NCBI GenBank assembly: GCA_030427825.1
Contig: JAUICO010000013.1
Coordinates: 1 to 59,094, forward strand
Direction of reading: 5' to 3'
Length of the DNA stretch: 59,094 nucleotides
Source of the DNA: a bacterium
Lineage (GTDB): Bacteria > Myxococcota_A > Bradymonadia > REDH01
Position 1 is the stretch's first letter; every line of letters begins with the position of its first letter. A model generated the notes under the pieces. The model was not told where the DNA came from, made no database searches, and saw nothing but the letters and a program-made list of their open reading frames with translations. This document shows, piece by piece, positions 26,125 through 35,208 of this stretch. The position numbers and the translations under genes were made by a program.

Positions 26125-27030
26125 TCAGTCGGGGCATCGCGCGCTGAAGAGATGATAGCAAATGCCCAGGCGCTCGGCGTTCCTGCACAGCGCAGCGGTA
26201 GCCAGCAGCCTGGATGCGCCTCGGTCCCATGGATGAATGGATTGCGCCTTCAGGTGGGCCGGGACAAAGGCTGCGAACCCACCGAGCACCTCTGCGCTCA
26301 GGTCCCGGACGCGAACGTCGCTGCAACCGAGATACGCCGCCTGTGCACGAAGCTGTTCAGCGGTGAGGAGGTTGCGAGACGGGATGCCGGCTGCCGAGGC
26401 GAGGGCACGCACCAGGGCACTGTGTCCGCGCGACGACGCTTTGATGGGATGGCGAAGGGCCACAGTGCACATCGCGATCCGTGCCCCCGGACGCGCGAGC
26501 TGGACGCACTCGCCAACGAAGTCGGACATGGACGGAAAGTGGTACGCGGCGTCGACTGCAAGGACGATGTCGAAGAGTCCTGCGAGCCGGGCCTGCGGAG
26601 CCGGTTCTGACCCGCCGCACACAGTCTCCTGCATGCTGCCGCAGTAGCGGCGCAGTGTCAGGCGCCCCTCTTCGATCGAACGCCGATACCGATTTCGCGC
26701 GTACTGCAGACGCAGCGGATCGGCCTCGACACCGTCGACATGCGCGGCCGCCCCATCGCGGAGCCACAACGCCAGCGAGTCGCCGTAGCCGAATCCGACA
26801 TCCAGCACGAGATGATCGGCTCCGAGCCCGGCGGCAGATGCCACGCGCATTGCCAGATCGCGTGCCGCTGCACCATACTCCCGCGCGTTGCTCCAATCCC
26901 CCAGATTTGCCCATGACTGTTTGCCGTCAGAACCGCGATGCAGGATCTCGATATCGGACGCCAGGCCCTGCTCGCCCGACCACGGGTGACGAACCGATGT
27001 GTGCTTTGATAGCAGGGGAACAATGCGCAT
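26125..27030 (-). CDS. Class I SAM-dependent methyltransferase
   Basis: The 301-residue product has the Rossmann-like SAM-binding motif I VLDVGFGYGDS, motif II VDGVEADPLRLQYAR and the later DIVLAVDAAYHF and LARPGARIAMCTV blocks. The C-terminal part (about residue 200 on) resembles the fatty-acid/quinone type of methyltransferases, but I cannot name a substrate. The proposed ATG at 27030 overlaps by eight bases the start of the divergent FAD oxidoreductase gene, so the two promoters must lie inside the neighbouring coding sequences. No strong ribosome-binding site is seen for this start; a later non-ATG start is possible. The head-to-head arrangement hints at a shared pathway. Confidence 0.82.
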   Translation of the reverse strand: MRIVPLLSKHTSVRHPWSGEQGLASDIEILHRGSDGKQSWANLGDWSNAREYGAAARDLAMRVASAAGLGADHLVLDVGFGYGDSLALWLRDGAAAHVDGVEADPLRLQYARNRYRRSIEEGRLTLRRYCGSMQETVCGGSEPAPQARLAGLFDIVLAVDAAYHFPSMSDFVGECVQLARPGARIAMCTVALRHPIKASSRGHSALVRALASAAGIPSRNLLTAEQLRAQAAYLGCSDVRVRDLSAEVLGGFAAFVPAHLKAQSIHPWDRGASRLLATAALCRNAERLGICYHLFSARCPD

Positions 27031-28261
27031 CGCGGTAATCGGCAGTGGGATGGCAGGGCTTGCGTGCGCATGGTCGCTCAGCCGGCGGCATGAAGTCACG
27101 CTCTTTGAGCGCTATTCGCGCCCGGGCCTCTCGGCGCACGCTGTTGAGATTGACGGCGAGAGCGTCGACGTCCCTCTGCGCGTTTTCTTCGACGGCTATT
27201 ACCCGGCGCTCCTTCGCCTGTACCGAGAGCTGGGGATCAAGACCGAGGTCATCAACTATAGCGGCTCCTTCAGCTCGCCTGAGGACGGTACCTACTTCTC
27301 GTATCACAATCGTCGCATCGCAGGTCGATCGGTCCCGGTGCCACGGGGTCGGGCGTCGATGGGCGCTGCCGGGGCCCGAATCGCGAGGGATTCCGTGCGT
27401 CTCGCGGTGAGTGGCGCACTTCGTGACCTCTCCACCAGGGCCGAAGACCAGACGATCTTCGACTACCTTTCGAGCAGCGGCTACTCGGATGTGTTTATCG
27501 AGCGATTCATTATTCCAACCTATGCCGCGATATGCACATGCAGCTACGACGCCGTTCGGGAGTACCCGGCACGGGTTATCCTTGAGTACCTGCGCTCGGG
27601 CCTCTTTCTGGGCAGCGTGCGGCGCATTCGTCACAGCGCAGGCGCGGCGGTCACTGCACTGACAGGGGATATTGCGCACCTTCGCTGCAACGCGGCGGTG
27701 GCCCGTGTCGAGGCGTTGGAAGACGGCGTCCGGGTTACGGTGGACGGCAACACAGAGGTCTTCGATCACGCCGTGTTTGCCACGCAGGCGAATCAGGCGA
27801 CTTCGATGGTCGCCGGTGTCTCGGACGAAGAAATCAGCGTGCTGAATTCGTTCAAGTACGAGTCCAGCACCGTGGCGGTGCATCGAGACGCGTCCCTGAT
27901 GCCATCGCGACAACAGATGTGGTCTCCGGTCAACTTCTGGATCGATCTGGCCGCGCCCAGGCCCTCGGCGACGATCTGGATGAACGCCGTGCAACCGGGG
28001 CTCGCCGGGGCAAAACCTGTGTTCCAAACATGGAATCCACTGCGACCGATTGACGCCGCATCAGTGATTGCGCAGGCCACCTTCGAGCGGCCCGTGGTTG
28101 GCCTGGAAACCGAGGCGCTCATTGAGCGGCTTGATGCCATTCAACAGCGACCCGGCCGCCGCGTCTGGTACTGTGGATCGTACGCCGGGAAGGGCATTCC
28201 GCTGCTCGAGGCAGCAGCCACGTCAGGGCTCGCGATCGCAGATCGCGTCGACAGGATCTGA
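27023..28261 (+). CDS. FAD-dependent amine-oxidase-like oxidoreductase
   Basis: The 412-residue product starts with the dinucleotide-binding motif MRIAVIGSGMAGLACAW and FERYSRPG, followed by a flavin-monooxygenase/amine-oxidase-type domain and a C-terminal FAD motif (VWYCGSYAGKGIPLLEAAATSG). Related proteins are NAD/FAD-dependent oxidoreductases with a desaturase or monoamine-oxidase fold, often next to cyclopropane-type methyltransferases. AGCAGGGGAACA precedes ATG 27023. A hotdog thioesterase gene follows after 15 bases, so a lipid-modifying unit (methyltransferase, FAD enzyme, thioesterase) is plausible but not shown. Confidence 0.85.
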   Translation: MRIAVIGSGMAGLACAWSLSRRHEVTLFERYSRPGLSAHAVEIDGESVDVPLRVFFDGYYPALLRLYRELGIKTEVINYSGSFSSPEDGTYFSYHNRRIAGRSVPVPRGRASMGAAGARIARDSVRLAVSGALRDLSTRAEDQTIFDYLSSSGYSDVFIERFIIPTYAAICTCSYDAVREYPARVILEYLRSGLFLGSVRRIRHSAGAAVTALTGDIAHLRCNAAVARVEALEDGVRVTVDGNTEVFDHAVFATQANQATSMVAGVSDEEISVLNSFKYESSTVAVHRDASLMPSRQQMWSPVNFWIDLAAPRPSATIWMNAVQPGLAGAKPVFQTWNPLRPIDAASVIAQATFERPVVGLETEALIERLDAIQQRPGRRVWYCGSYAGKGIPLLEAAATSGLAIADRVDRI

Positions 28262-28276
28262 AACCCACCGGAGTGC

Positions 28277-28726
28277 ATGGCGGATCGGTACACAGAAGAA
28301 GAGCTCGCCGAGTTTAACCGGCGCATGCTGGCCCACCCCTTTCATGAGTACTGTGGCATCGAGCTGCTGTCGCAGGACGCAGGGAGCGCGATCTGCCTGA
28401 TTCGCGTGGACGACAATACCGACGGCGGCGGCGGCTACCTGCATGGCGGCATCCTGTACGCGGCCTTCGACATGGCGGCCTTCTTCGCCGTCATGCCCCT
28501 GGTCGAGCGGGGGCACTGGGTTCGCACCCACGCGGCCACATTCAACCTGATTCGCGCTGCGCGCCGCGGCCCGCCCATCGAGCTTCGAGCCCGGGTGGAC
28601 TACGCCGGTCGGCGGACGGTGTTTGTTCGTGTCGAGGCACGCATTCAAGGCGAGAGTGAGGACACAGCACCGGTTGCGACCGGATCCATCACGAAGTCGA
28701 TCGTGCCCACGAGTCCGGTGAAGTAG
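28277..28726 (+). CDS. PaaI-like hotdog-fold thioesterase
   Basis: The 149-residue product is a hotdog-fold protein. The central helix and preceding loop GGYLHGGILYAAFDMAA match the HGG motif of PaaI-type thioesterases, with Asp in the helix. These enzymes hydrolyse acyl-CoA or related thioesters. ATG 28277 has CCGGAGTGC upstream. It follows the FAD oxidoreductase by 15 bases and is convergent with the next gene, 14 bases away. Confidence 0.88.
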   Translation: MADRYTEEELAEFNRRMLAHPFHEYCGIELLSQDAGSAICLIRVDDNTDGGGGYLHGGILYAAFDMAAFFAVMPLVERGHWVRTHAATFNLIRAARRGPPIELRARVDYAGRRTVFVRVEARIQGESEDTAPVATGSITKSIVPTSPVK

Positions 28727-28740
28727 CGAAGGTGCCTGCG

Positions 28741-30324
28741 TTACATCTTGCGCAGCAGCGGAATCACGCTGCGCGGTTCTGCCGACGCAGCCGCAAGAAC
28801 GCCACCCATCATCGCGCCGATCACACCCACCGAGCAGACCTCAGAGCCCGAGAAGAACAGGTTCTTCACCGGCGATCGTGGCCGCAGGGAGTTGTTGCGG
28901 AAGCGTGCAGGCGTGGCCTCAATTCCGTAGATGGAGCCTTCGATGGGCCGGCAGAAATGGTGCGTTGACGCCGGCGTGCCCAGCTCGACGTAGGCGACCA
29001 TGTCACGCAGCCCGGGCATGTGTTTGAGGAACTGCGCAAGAAGTCTGTCCTCAAGGTCCTTCTTTCGTGCCTCGTACGCGTCACCCCGCTTGTGCCACCG
29101 CTCGTCATTCCACTCCGCGAAGTAGTCCCACGGGACAAAGGTGACCACCTCGCCGGTGTGCAGCTGCTCAGGCCCGGGATCGTGCTCTGTGTCCTTCAGC
29201 GAAGGAAAGCTGCAGTACAGACACGGCGCCGGCGCATCCGGGTCCGCAACATCCCAGGCCCCGAACTCCGGATCCCAGGTCTCGTAGAACCACTTGTTTG
29301 CAGCCCCGGCGCCCGCCTCTCGGATGTCTCCTTTGAAGCCGAGGTGCAGGATCACGTGTGCAGACGCCGCCTGCAGGTCGTTGATACCCTCCCTCGCCGC
29401 GAGATCCGTGTGCGAAGGCGGCATCAGCCGCTTCAGCGTCGACACGATGCCGGCGGCGCTGATGACGCGGTCTGCACGAATCACCTCTCCGTCCCGCAGC
29501 TTCACACCGGTCGCGGTGTTGTCCTCGATGACAATCTCGTCGACGTCCGCGCGAATCCGGGTCCACCCGCCGGCATCCGCGACCGTCTTCAACAGGGTCT
29601 CAGCGATACGACCGCTTCCGCCAACCGGATAGTACGCACCATGCCAGAAGTGTTTCACCACCAGGGCCTGAATCGCGAAGGAGGAGCGCGAGGGAACTGA
29701 GCCGTAGTAGCCCCACTGCGCCGTGAAAATTGCCTGAAGCCGGGGATTGTCTGTCAGCCCCTGCACGACGTCGCGGGTGTTCATCTCAAACACGCGACGA
29801 GCGTTGCGGGCCATGAGCAGGTCTGTGACCTTTGCCCACGCCTTTGGCGCGACGCGGGCGAGGTAGTAGCCACGCATGTTGCCTGCGACTTCACGTACAT
29901 AGGCGAGGTAGCGGTCGATCGCTTCCACCTCGTCGGGGAAGGCCGCTATGAGGTTTTCGCGAAACTGCGCCGGGTTGTCGGGGAAGTCGATGCGGAACTC
30001 GTCCGGCCAGTAGAACTCGTCGTAGACAGGGCCCAATGACGCCCACTTCAGCTCTCCGTCCGTGAGCCAGTCGAGCATGCGCCCGGTCATGGAGTGCTTC
30101 GTTACCTCGCCGATCGCGTGCACACCGACGTCCCAGGTCCATTGTTTTCGACGAAAAGCGTGGGTGAATCCACCGGGTACGTAGTGCTGTTCGAGCACGA
30201 GGACCTGCTTGCCGAGCTTTGCCAGAATCGCTGCGCTCGTCATGCCGCCCATTCCGGAGCCGATAACGACGTAGTCCCAATGCTGATCCGGCGAGTGTTT
30301 GTCCCAATATTCTGATCGCGCCAC
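28741..30324 (-). CDS. FAD-dependent carotenoid isomerase/retinol saturase-like oxidoreductase
   Basis: The 527-residue product begins with a Rossmann motif WDYVVIGSGMGGMTSAAILAKLGKQVLVLEQHYVPGGF and ends with the conserved FAD-binding block FFSGSEVCSVGVIGAMMGG. The length and both blocks fit the phytoene desaturase/CrtISO/RetSat superfamily, which act on polyene lipids such as carotenoids and retinoids. The protein lacks neighbouring crt genes, so the substrate is uncertain. The start codon is GTG at 30324 with CGGGAGGGACCT upstream. Dps lies divergently upstream. Confidence 0.88.
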   Translation of the reverse strand: MARSEYWDKHSPDQHWDYVVIGSGMGGMTSAAILAKLGKQVLVLEQHYVPGGFTHAFRRKQWTWDVGVHAIGEVTKHSMTGRMLDWLTDGELKWASLGPVYDEFYWPDEFRIDFPDNPAQFRENLIAAFPDEVEAIDRYLAYVREVAGNMRGYYLARVAPKAWAKVTDLLMARNARRVFEMNTRDVVQGLTDNPRLQAIFTAQWGYYGSVPSRSSFAIQALVVKHFWHGAYYPVGGSGRIAETLLKTVADAGGWTRIRADVDEIVIEDNTATGVKLRDGEVIRADRVISAAGIVSTLKRLMPPSHTDLAAREGINDLQAASAHVILHLGFKGDIREAGAGAANKWFYETWDPEFGAWDVADPDAPAPCLYCSFPSLKDTEHDPGPEQLHTGEVVTFVPWDYFAEWNDERWHKRGDAYEARKKDLEDRLLAQFLKHMPGLRDMVAYVELGTPASTHHFCRPIEGSIYGIEATPARFRNNSLRPRSPVKNLFFSGSEVCSVGVIGAMMGGVLAAASAEPRSVIPLLRKM

Positions 30325-30526
30325 AGGTCCCTCCCGCTGTCCGCGCTACTCGTAGCGGCGGCATACTGGCGAGGTCCAGCGCGGCGTCGCAGCCGGATGT
30401 GCGGCGAGGCTGTTGCGGGAACGGCCACGCTGGACTTTTTGCCAGACGCGCTTAGGTATCAGGCACTTACCCGCACCGCCCGTTGGGAGCGCAGCTGCCG
30501 AACACGGGCACCCAAGGAGCATTTCA

Positions 30527-30994
30527 ATGCAATTGAACACCGGAATTCCTGAAGACGCGCGCCTTAACATTGTCGAGGGGCTCTCACGGCTGCTGGCCGA
30601 CAGCTACACCCTGTATCTCAAGACCCACAACTTTCACTGGAACGTCACCGGGCCGATGTTCAACACGCTGCACCTCATGTTCGAGGACCACTACAACGAG
30701 CTCGCTCTGGCGGTTGACGAGATCGCGGAACGCATCCGATCGCTGGGCGCACGAGCCCCCGGCAGCTATCACGAGTTTGCAAAGTTGACCTCGGTTCCTG
30801 AGGCGACCGAGGACACGAGCGCAGAGGACATGATCCGCGCCCTCGTGGCGGACCACGAGACGGTGGTTCGCACGGCGCGTTCGGTGTTCCCGGTCGCCGA
30901 GTCGGCGAATGACGAGGTGAGCGCAGACCTGCTGACGCAGCGGCTTCAGGTGCACGAAAAGACGGCCTGGATGCTGCGCAGCCTGCTTGAGTAG
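30527..30994 (+). CDS. dps: Dps-family DNA-binding ferritin-like protein
   Basis: The 155-residue product is a Dps mini-ferritin. It has the characteristic [37 protein letters not shown] segment, in which His, Asp and Glu form the intersubunit ferroxidase site. The C-terminal helix follows the Dps pattern. Dps dodecamers store iron, consume peroxide and protect DNA. ATG 30527 has AAGGAGC eight bases upstream, which decides against a longer frame. The upstream region between the divergent genes is about 200 bases. It follows no obvious operon. Confidence 0.93.
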   Translation: MQLNTGIPEDARLNIVEGLSRLLADSYTLYLKTHNFHWNVTGPMFNTLHLMFEDHYNELALAVDEIAERIRSLGARAPGSYHEFAKLTSVPEATEDTSAEDMIRALVADHETVVRTARSVFPVAESANDEVSADLLTQRLQVHEKTAWMLRSLLE

Positions 30995-31177
30995 TTGACG
31001 CGCTGCGCGTTGCGTGGGTGCGCGACGCCGCTGTCCGTGCAGTTTTTGGCACTCCGGAGCCTGCTTCGAGCTCTGTTGAGGGCGGCAGTGCCTCGCGTTT
31101 TGTGCGGGATACAAAAAAACCGACCGGGATCCGACGCAGTGGTTGGAATATCGCCTCGGCGCAGTTAGTGCGCACGG

Positions 31178-32401
31178 ATGCCTCAAGCGAAGAATCCATT
31201 TCCCCTGCCGCTGCCGTATGCCCTCCTCAGCGGTGCGACCGATCGCTGGCGGAAGAAGCTGATCAAGAATCGGCCCGACGACCTGCTGCGGCGGATCGAG
31301 CGCTGGACCGGGCTGGCAGATTGGGGCGAGGACCGTGGCTTCAGTGAGCGGTACGCCGAGTCGATGGCCAGCATCGACGCCGTTGACTTCAATCTGGTCG
31401 GCCGACTCGCCGTAAAGACCATGATGGAATGGCATCTCATGAACCGGCTGCACACGGTCGAGATGCTCAAGCGGCATCCTGAAGTCGGAGAGATCGAGGT
31501 CAAAGCGCCGATCTTTATTGTAGGCCTTTTCCGCACAGGGACGACATTTCTCCATAATGTCATGGGCGCCGATCCGGCACTGCGCGCAGGCTTTTGCTGG
31601 GAACATTGTTACCCGGTTGGCCGCCCCCGTGCCCCCCTTGCCGACATTGGATGGCGGCGGCGCAAGACCGCGTACCCGCTGTGGCTGAATCACACCGTCG
31701 TGCCCGACCAGGACGTGGTACACTACGTCGACATCGACGAGTTTGAGGAGGACTTCTTCCTTCTCGGAAGCGACATGGCCCTGATGACCAACATCCTCGG
31801 TCTGGGGGATTTCGACTACGCGTGGCGCCTGCTCAACTGGGACATGGAGGAGCCCTACCGCTGGCACAAGTACGGACTGCAGGCGCTGTGGGCGCAGCGC
31901 AGCGCGGAGCATTGGCTGCTGAAGTGCCCGTGGCATCTTTGGAATCTTGAAGCTGTGCTCAAGGTCTACCCGGACGCGAGAATCATCCATACGCACCGGG
32001 ACATCGCGAAGACGATCGGGTCTGAATGCAGCCTGAATGCACGAATCATGTGCCGCATGCAGCGCGAAGTCGACCTTCACGAAGTCGGCCGTTTCTGGGT
32101 CGACTACTCCAGGGCCGGCCTCGAAAGAGGCCAGGCAGTTAAGGACTCGTTGCCGGCGGAGCAGGTCTACGACGTGCGCCTCAAAGACCTGCATGGGAAC
32201 TCCGACGAGACCATCCGCGACATCTACCGGCACTTCGACCTCGACCACGACGATCGTCTGATCGCGAAGCTTGTCGCGCGTGCCGCCAAGGAGCCGCCGC
32301 AGCAGTTCGGAATCCACGAATACGAATACTCGGATTACGGACTCAACCCGGTCGCTCTACGTGAACAGTTCAGCGACTATCGCGCGAAGTTCGGCGTCTA
32401 G
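31178..32401 (+). CDS. Sulfotransferase family protein
   Basis: The 407-residue product has the PAPS-binding loop IFIVGLFRTGTTFLHNVM and the 3'-phosphate motif DARIIHTHRDIAKTIGS, both hallmarks of the sulfotransferase fold. The 5'-region is extended by about 115 residues before the domain. Such proteins transfer a sulfuryl group from PAPS to alcohols, amines or lipids; the acceptor is unknown. The start ATG 31178 has only a weak ribosome-binding site. A DUF1801 gene is convergent 13 bases away. Confidence 0.87.
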   Translation: MPQAKNPFPLPLPYALLSGATDRWRKKLIKNRPDDLLRRIERWTGLADWGEDRGFSERYAESMASIDAVDFNLVGRLAVKTMMEWHLMNRLHTVEMLKRHPEVGEIEVKAPIFIVGLFRTGTTFLHNVMGADPALRAGFCWEHCYPVGRPRAPLADIGWRRRKTAYPLWLNHTVVPDQDVVHYVDIDEFEEDFFLLGSDMALMTNILGLGDFDYAWRLLNWDMEEPYRWHKYGLQALWAQRSAEHWLLKCPWHLWNLEAVLKVYPDARIIHTHRDIAKTIGSECSLNARIMCRMQREVDLHEVGRFWVDYSRAGLERGQAVKDSLPAEQVYDVRLKDLHGNSDETIRDIYRHFDLDHDDRLIAKLVARAAKEPPQQFGIHEYEYSDYGLNPVALREQFSDYRAKFGV

Positions 32402-32414
32402 GGCAGGCGCCTGT

Positions 32415-32930
32415 TCAGCCTCGGCAGATCCGGCAGCTCACGGCAGTCCACGAACACGCAGCACCCGTCGCCTGCGGGCTCGTGTCAGCGCCCAATCTGA
32501 GCCTCATATCGCGCACCCACTCATCGACCGTCATCCGGGACACGAGGTCGCCGATGAGCTCGAAGGGAATCGTCTTCATGTTGGTGAATCGAATGCAGCT
32601 CTTACCCATGTTCAGTCTGGTCTTCATGTGCTTCGGGTACTCGTCCTGAAACCAGGCCAGGAGCGAGTCGTCCGCGTAGATGCCCATGTGATAGACGGCG
32701 ACATGACGCTTCTGCGACGCAAGGCTCAGAAAGGGTAGAGGATCTGCAGGGGTGACGTGATAGCCGGCCGGGTATCTGTCATGCGCAACGACCCATGAGG
32801 GCATGCCGTAGGCGATCGCCTCTGTGAAGCCCGCGGGCAGATGATCGCGCACGGTCTGGATCAACCGTGAGATGACGTCACGTCGTTCGGAATCGAGATT
32901 GGACATGTACGCGTCGAAGACTCCACTCAT
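32415..32930 (-). CDS. DUF1801 domain protein
   Basis: The 171-residue product has a YdhG-like DUF1801 domain: LPAGFTEAIAYGMPSWVV, PFLSLASQKRHVAVYHMG and CIRFTNMKTIPFELIGDLV. The fold is a small alpha/beta domain of unknown function. ATG 32930 has GGCGGGAGGGTAGAG just upstream, a strong ribosome-binding site. The C-terminus past residue 150 is a short Cys-containing tail. It lies between the convergent sulfotransferase and the divergent carbonic anhydrase gene. Confidence 0.85.
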   Translation of the reverse strand: MSGVFDAYMSNLDSERRDVISRLIQTVRDHLPAGFTEAIAYGMPSWVVAHDRYPAGYHVTPADPLPFLSLASQKRHVAVYHMGIYADDSLLAWFQDEYPKHMKTRLNMGKSCIRFTNMKTIPFELIGDLVSRMTVDEWVRDMRLRLGADTSPQATGAACSWTAVSCRICRG

Positions 32931-33209
32931 CTCTACCCTCCCGCCGCGGTTGTCGCCTGAATCAGGTGGCCGTAGCCGGTCGACTTCATACCCGCCCGCG
33001 TGCCGGCCACCTCACAATACAACGGGTATAGTCGCAACACCGGCAGTCTAATTCCCAGGAGCATCCGGCGAATTCGGCGCGTCCGGCGCACCCAGCCTGC
33101 GCGATACCGGTACATCGCCTGAACAGGATCAGAGCGCGAAAAAGGCCCCTTGATGCGAATCTGGCAGGTGTCTATTCGGTCTGCGCAACTCACAACAAAG
33201 GAGACTCGG

Positions 33210-33773
33210 GTGCAGGAGATCAACGCGGTGCTTCAGCGGCTCATCGACGGAAACAGGCGCTTCGTTGCGGACAAACTTGATGGCCGGTTACAGGACAGTC
33301 ATCGACGCCTGCAGTTGGCCTCGAGGCAGCAGCCCTACGCGATCATCCTCGGGTGCGCGGACTCTCGAGTCGTACCCGAGCTGGCCTTCGACACCGGCCT
33401 GGGCGAGCTCTTCGTAGTCCGAGTCGCCGGCAACGTGGCAAACCGTTCGTCGATCGCCAGCATCGAATTCGGTGTCTCGGTGCTCAAAGTGCGAGTCATT
33501 GTCGTGCTCGGACATGAGGATTGCGGAGCTGTCACGGCGGCTCTCGACGATGGCGAACACACCGCGCACCTCATCCACCTGCTTGGACACATCGAAGCCG
33601 CCGGCAGCGGTGGCTCAATCAACCAGGTCATGCGCGAACACGCGAGAATGACGGCCGTTGAGCTGGTCGAAGATTCAGATGTTGTAAGGTCGGCGGTGGA
33701 GGCGGGCGAGTTGAAGGTGATCCCGGCCTACTACGAGATCGCCTCCGGGCGCGTCGTGTTCCTGGACGACTAG
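33210..33773 (+). CDS. Beta-class carbonic anhydrase
   Basis: The 187-residue product has the zinc site of beta-carbonic anhydrases: Cys and Asp-Arg of the catalytic dyad in GCADSRVVPE, and His and Cys in VLGHEDCGAV. It interconverts CO2 and bicarbonate. The GTG at 33210 is the best start, because AAGGAGACTCGG precedes it. Two ATGs 57 and 60 bases upstream are in frame but have no such site and would add a non-homologous leader. A UPF0178 gene begins two bases after its stop. Confidence 0.92.
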   Translation: MQEINAVLQRLIDGNRRFVADKLDGRLQDSHRRLQLASRQQPYAIILGCADSRVVPELAFDTGLGELFVVRVAGNVANRSSIASIEFGVSVLKVRVIVVLGHEDCGAVTAALDDGEHTAHLIHLLGHIEAAGSGGSINQVMREHARMTAVELVEDSDVVRSAVEAGELKVIPAYYEIASGRVVFLDD

Positions 33774-33775
33774 GC

Positions 33776-34228
33776 ATGCGCATCTGGGTTGACGCCGATG
33801 GCTGTCCGAACGCCGTAAAGGAGATGATCTTCAAGGCTGCGAAGCGGCGCGCAGTGCAGACCACCCTGGTGGCGAACCGCGTCGTTGGACACCCGCAAAG
33901 TCCCTGGATTTCGTCGATCGTCGTTGCCTCAGGTATGGACGTGGCCGACGATTGGATCGCCGATCATGTAGAGGCGACAGACCTCGTCATCACCTCGGAT
34001 ATCCCCCTCGCCGCTCGTGTTGTCGAGCTGGGCGCGACCGGAATCAATCCCCGCGGTGAGGAATACACCGAAGCGAATGTTCGTGAGCGATTGAGCGTAC
34101 GAGACTTCATGGCCGACCTTCGCGAGACCGGCGTGCGAACGGGAGGCGCTCGACCATTCGGCCCGCGTGACAGGCAGAACTTTGCGAACGCGCTGGACCG
34201 AATTCTGACCCGCGCGCTCCCGGGCTGA
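33776..34228 (+). CDS. UPF0178 (YaiI/YqxD) family protein
   Basis: The 150-residue product starts MRIWVDADGCPNAVKEMI and carries VITSDIPLAARVVELGA and NPRGEEYT, the signature blocks of UPF0178. The family is PIN-like with conserved Asp residues, and its role is unknown. It begins two bases after the carbonic anhydrase stop and is probably co-transcribed with it. The length is typical for the family. Confidence 0.92.
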   Translation: MRIWVDADGCPNAVKEMIFKAAKRRAVQTTLVANRVVGHPQSPWISSIVVASGMDVADDWIADHVEATDLVITSDIPLAARVVELGATGINPRGEEYTEANVRERLSVRDFMADLRETGVRTGGARPFGPRDRQNFANALDRILTRALPG

Positions 34229-34339
34229 GGGTGCATGCCGGCAGCGTATGCTGCATGAAGTCGTGGTGGTCGTAGTTCTTGCCGCCCCCAGATGGTACAG
34301 ACGCTGGTCAGTTCCGGCCTCACGACAATGGTGCAGACG

Positions 34340-35062
34340 ATGACAGAGACAACACCCGGCGGCTGGCAGGTCATCGACCGTGAAGCAGGGGTCCTTACCT
34401 ACAAGTACACCTTCACGAAGAATGGCACCGCGAATGCATTCGCCGCGCGAATGCCCGGCGGAAAGATGCTGGTCCTGAGCCCGCCCTGCAACATCGACGA
34501 AGGCGTCTTCGCTGACCTGCTGGAGTTCGGTGATGTCGGTGCGGTCGTGGCAACCAACGGCTTCCACCACATGGGACAGGCCGAGTGGAAAGCGCGCTTT
34601 CCCAATGCTCGATTCTTCGCGCCGTCGAAGGCAATCGCACGTATCGCAAAGAAGAACCCGGACGCCGGTGAGCTGGAGCCTCTGAGCGAGCTACAGCCCA
34701 TGTTGAATGACGAAGTCGGGGTTGGTGAAGCGCCCGCGACGAAGTGCGGAGAGACCTGGGGCTGGGCCCGAATCGACGGCGGTTACGCCTGGTTCGGCTC
34801 CGACATCATCGCAAACATGCCCAGCCTGCCACCGAAGTTTCCGGTCCGCATGATGTTCAAACTAACGGGCAGTGCACCGGGATACCGCCTGTTCGGCCTC
34901 GCGTTGATGGCCATTATCAAGAACAAGAAGGTGGCACTCGCCGCCTTTCGCGAAGCGCTGCACGCGCATCCGCCGACCGTCGTCGTGCCGGCCCACGGAG
35001 ACATCAATGCGTCGCCGGACGTCGCCGCAAAAACGGACGAATTGCTGGCGGCCGCGCTCTGA
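34340..35062 (+). CDS. Degenerate metallo-beta-lactamase-like protein
   Basis: The 240-residue product has the strand order of a metallo-beta-lactamase fold: LTYKYTFTKNGTANAFAARM, MLVLSPPCNIDEG and VVVPAHGDINASPD. At the canonical HxHxDH position it reads ATNGFHHMGQAEW, so the metal motif is altered. It may be a DUF4336-like member, and its activity may be changed or lost. The start is uncertain because two further ATGs lie upstream; ATG 34340 was chosen for the domain start. Confidence 0.65.
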   Translation: MTETTPGGWQVIDREAGVLTYKYTFTKNGTANAFAARMPGGKMLVLSPPCNIDEGVFADLLEFGDVGAVVATNGFHHMGQAEWKARFPNARFFAPSKAIARIAKKNPDAGELEPLSELQPMLNDEVGVGEAPATKCGETWGWARIDGGYAWFGSDIIANMPSLPPKFPVRMMFKLTGSAPGYRLFGLALMAIIKNKKVALAAFREALHAHPPTVVVPAHGDINASPDVAAKTDELLAAAL

Positions 35063-35208
35063 GACTCACATGGTTTCGCATCCCCAGATTCTGAACCTTC
35101 ACGGGGCAACGCGTTTGCCCTTCAAACAACGACAGAGCCGGACGGTGGCGTCGGCGAGGCCGTCGTGAGATTCCGGGCGAGCTGACCATTGCGAGACTTC
35201 GCGACGTC

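Noticed and set aside
28741..30324. Carotenoid biosynthesis cluster
   Set aside because: Only one isomerase/saturase-like FAD enzyme is present; no phytoene synthase, cyclase or GGPP synthase lies nearby.
30584..32317. 577-codon open frame on the minus strand across dps and the sulfotransferase gene
   Set aside because: It is antisense to two well-supported genes, has no family motif and is a product of GC-rich codon bias.
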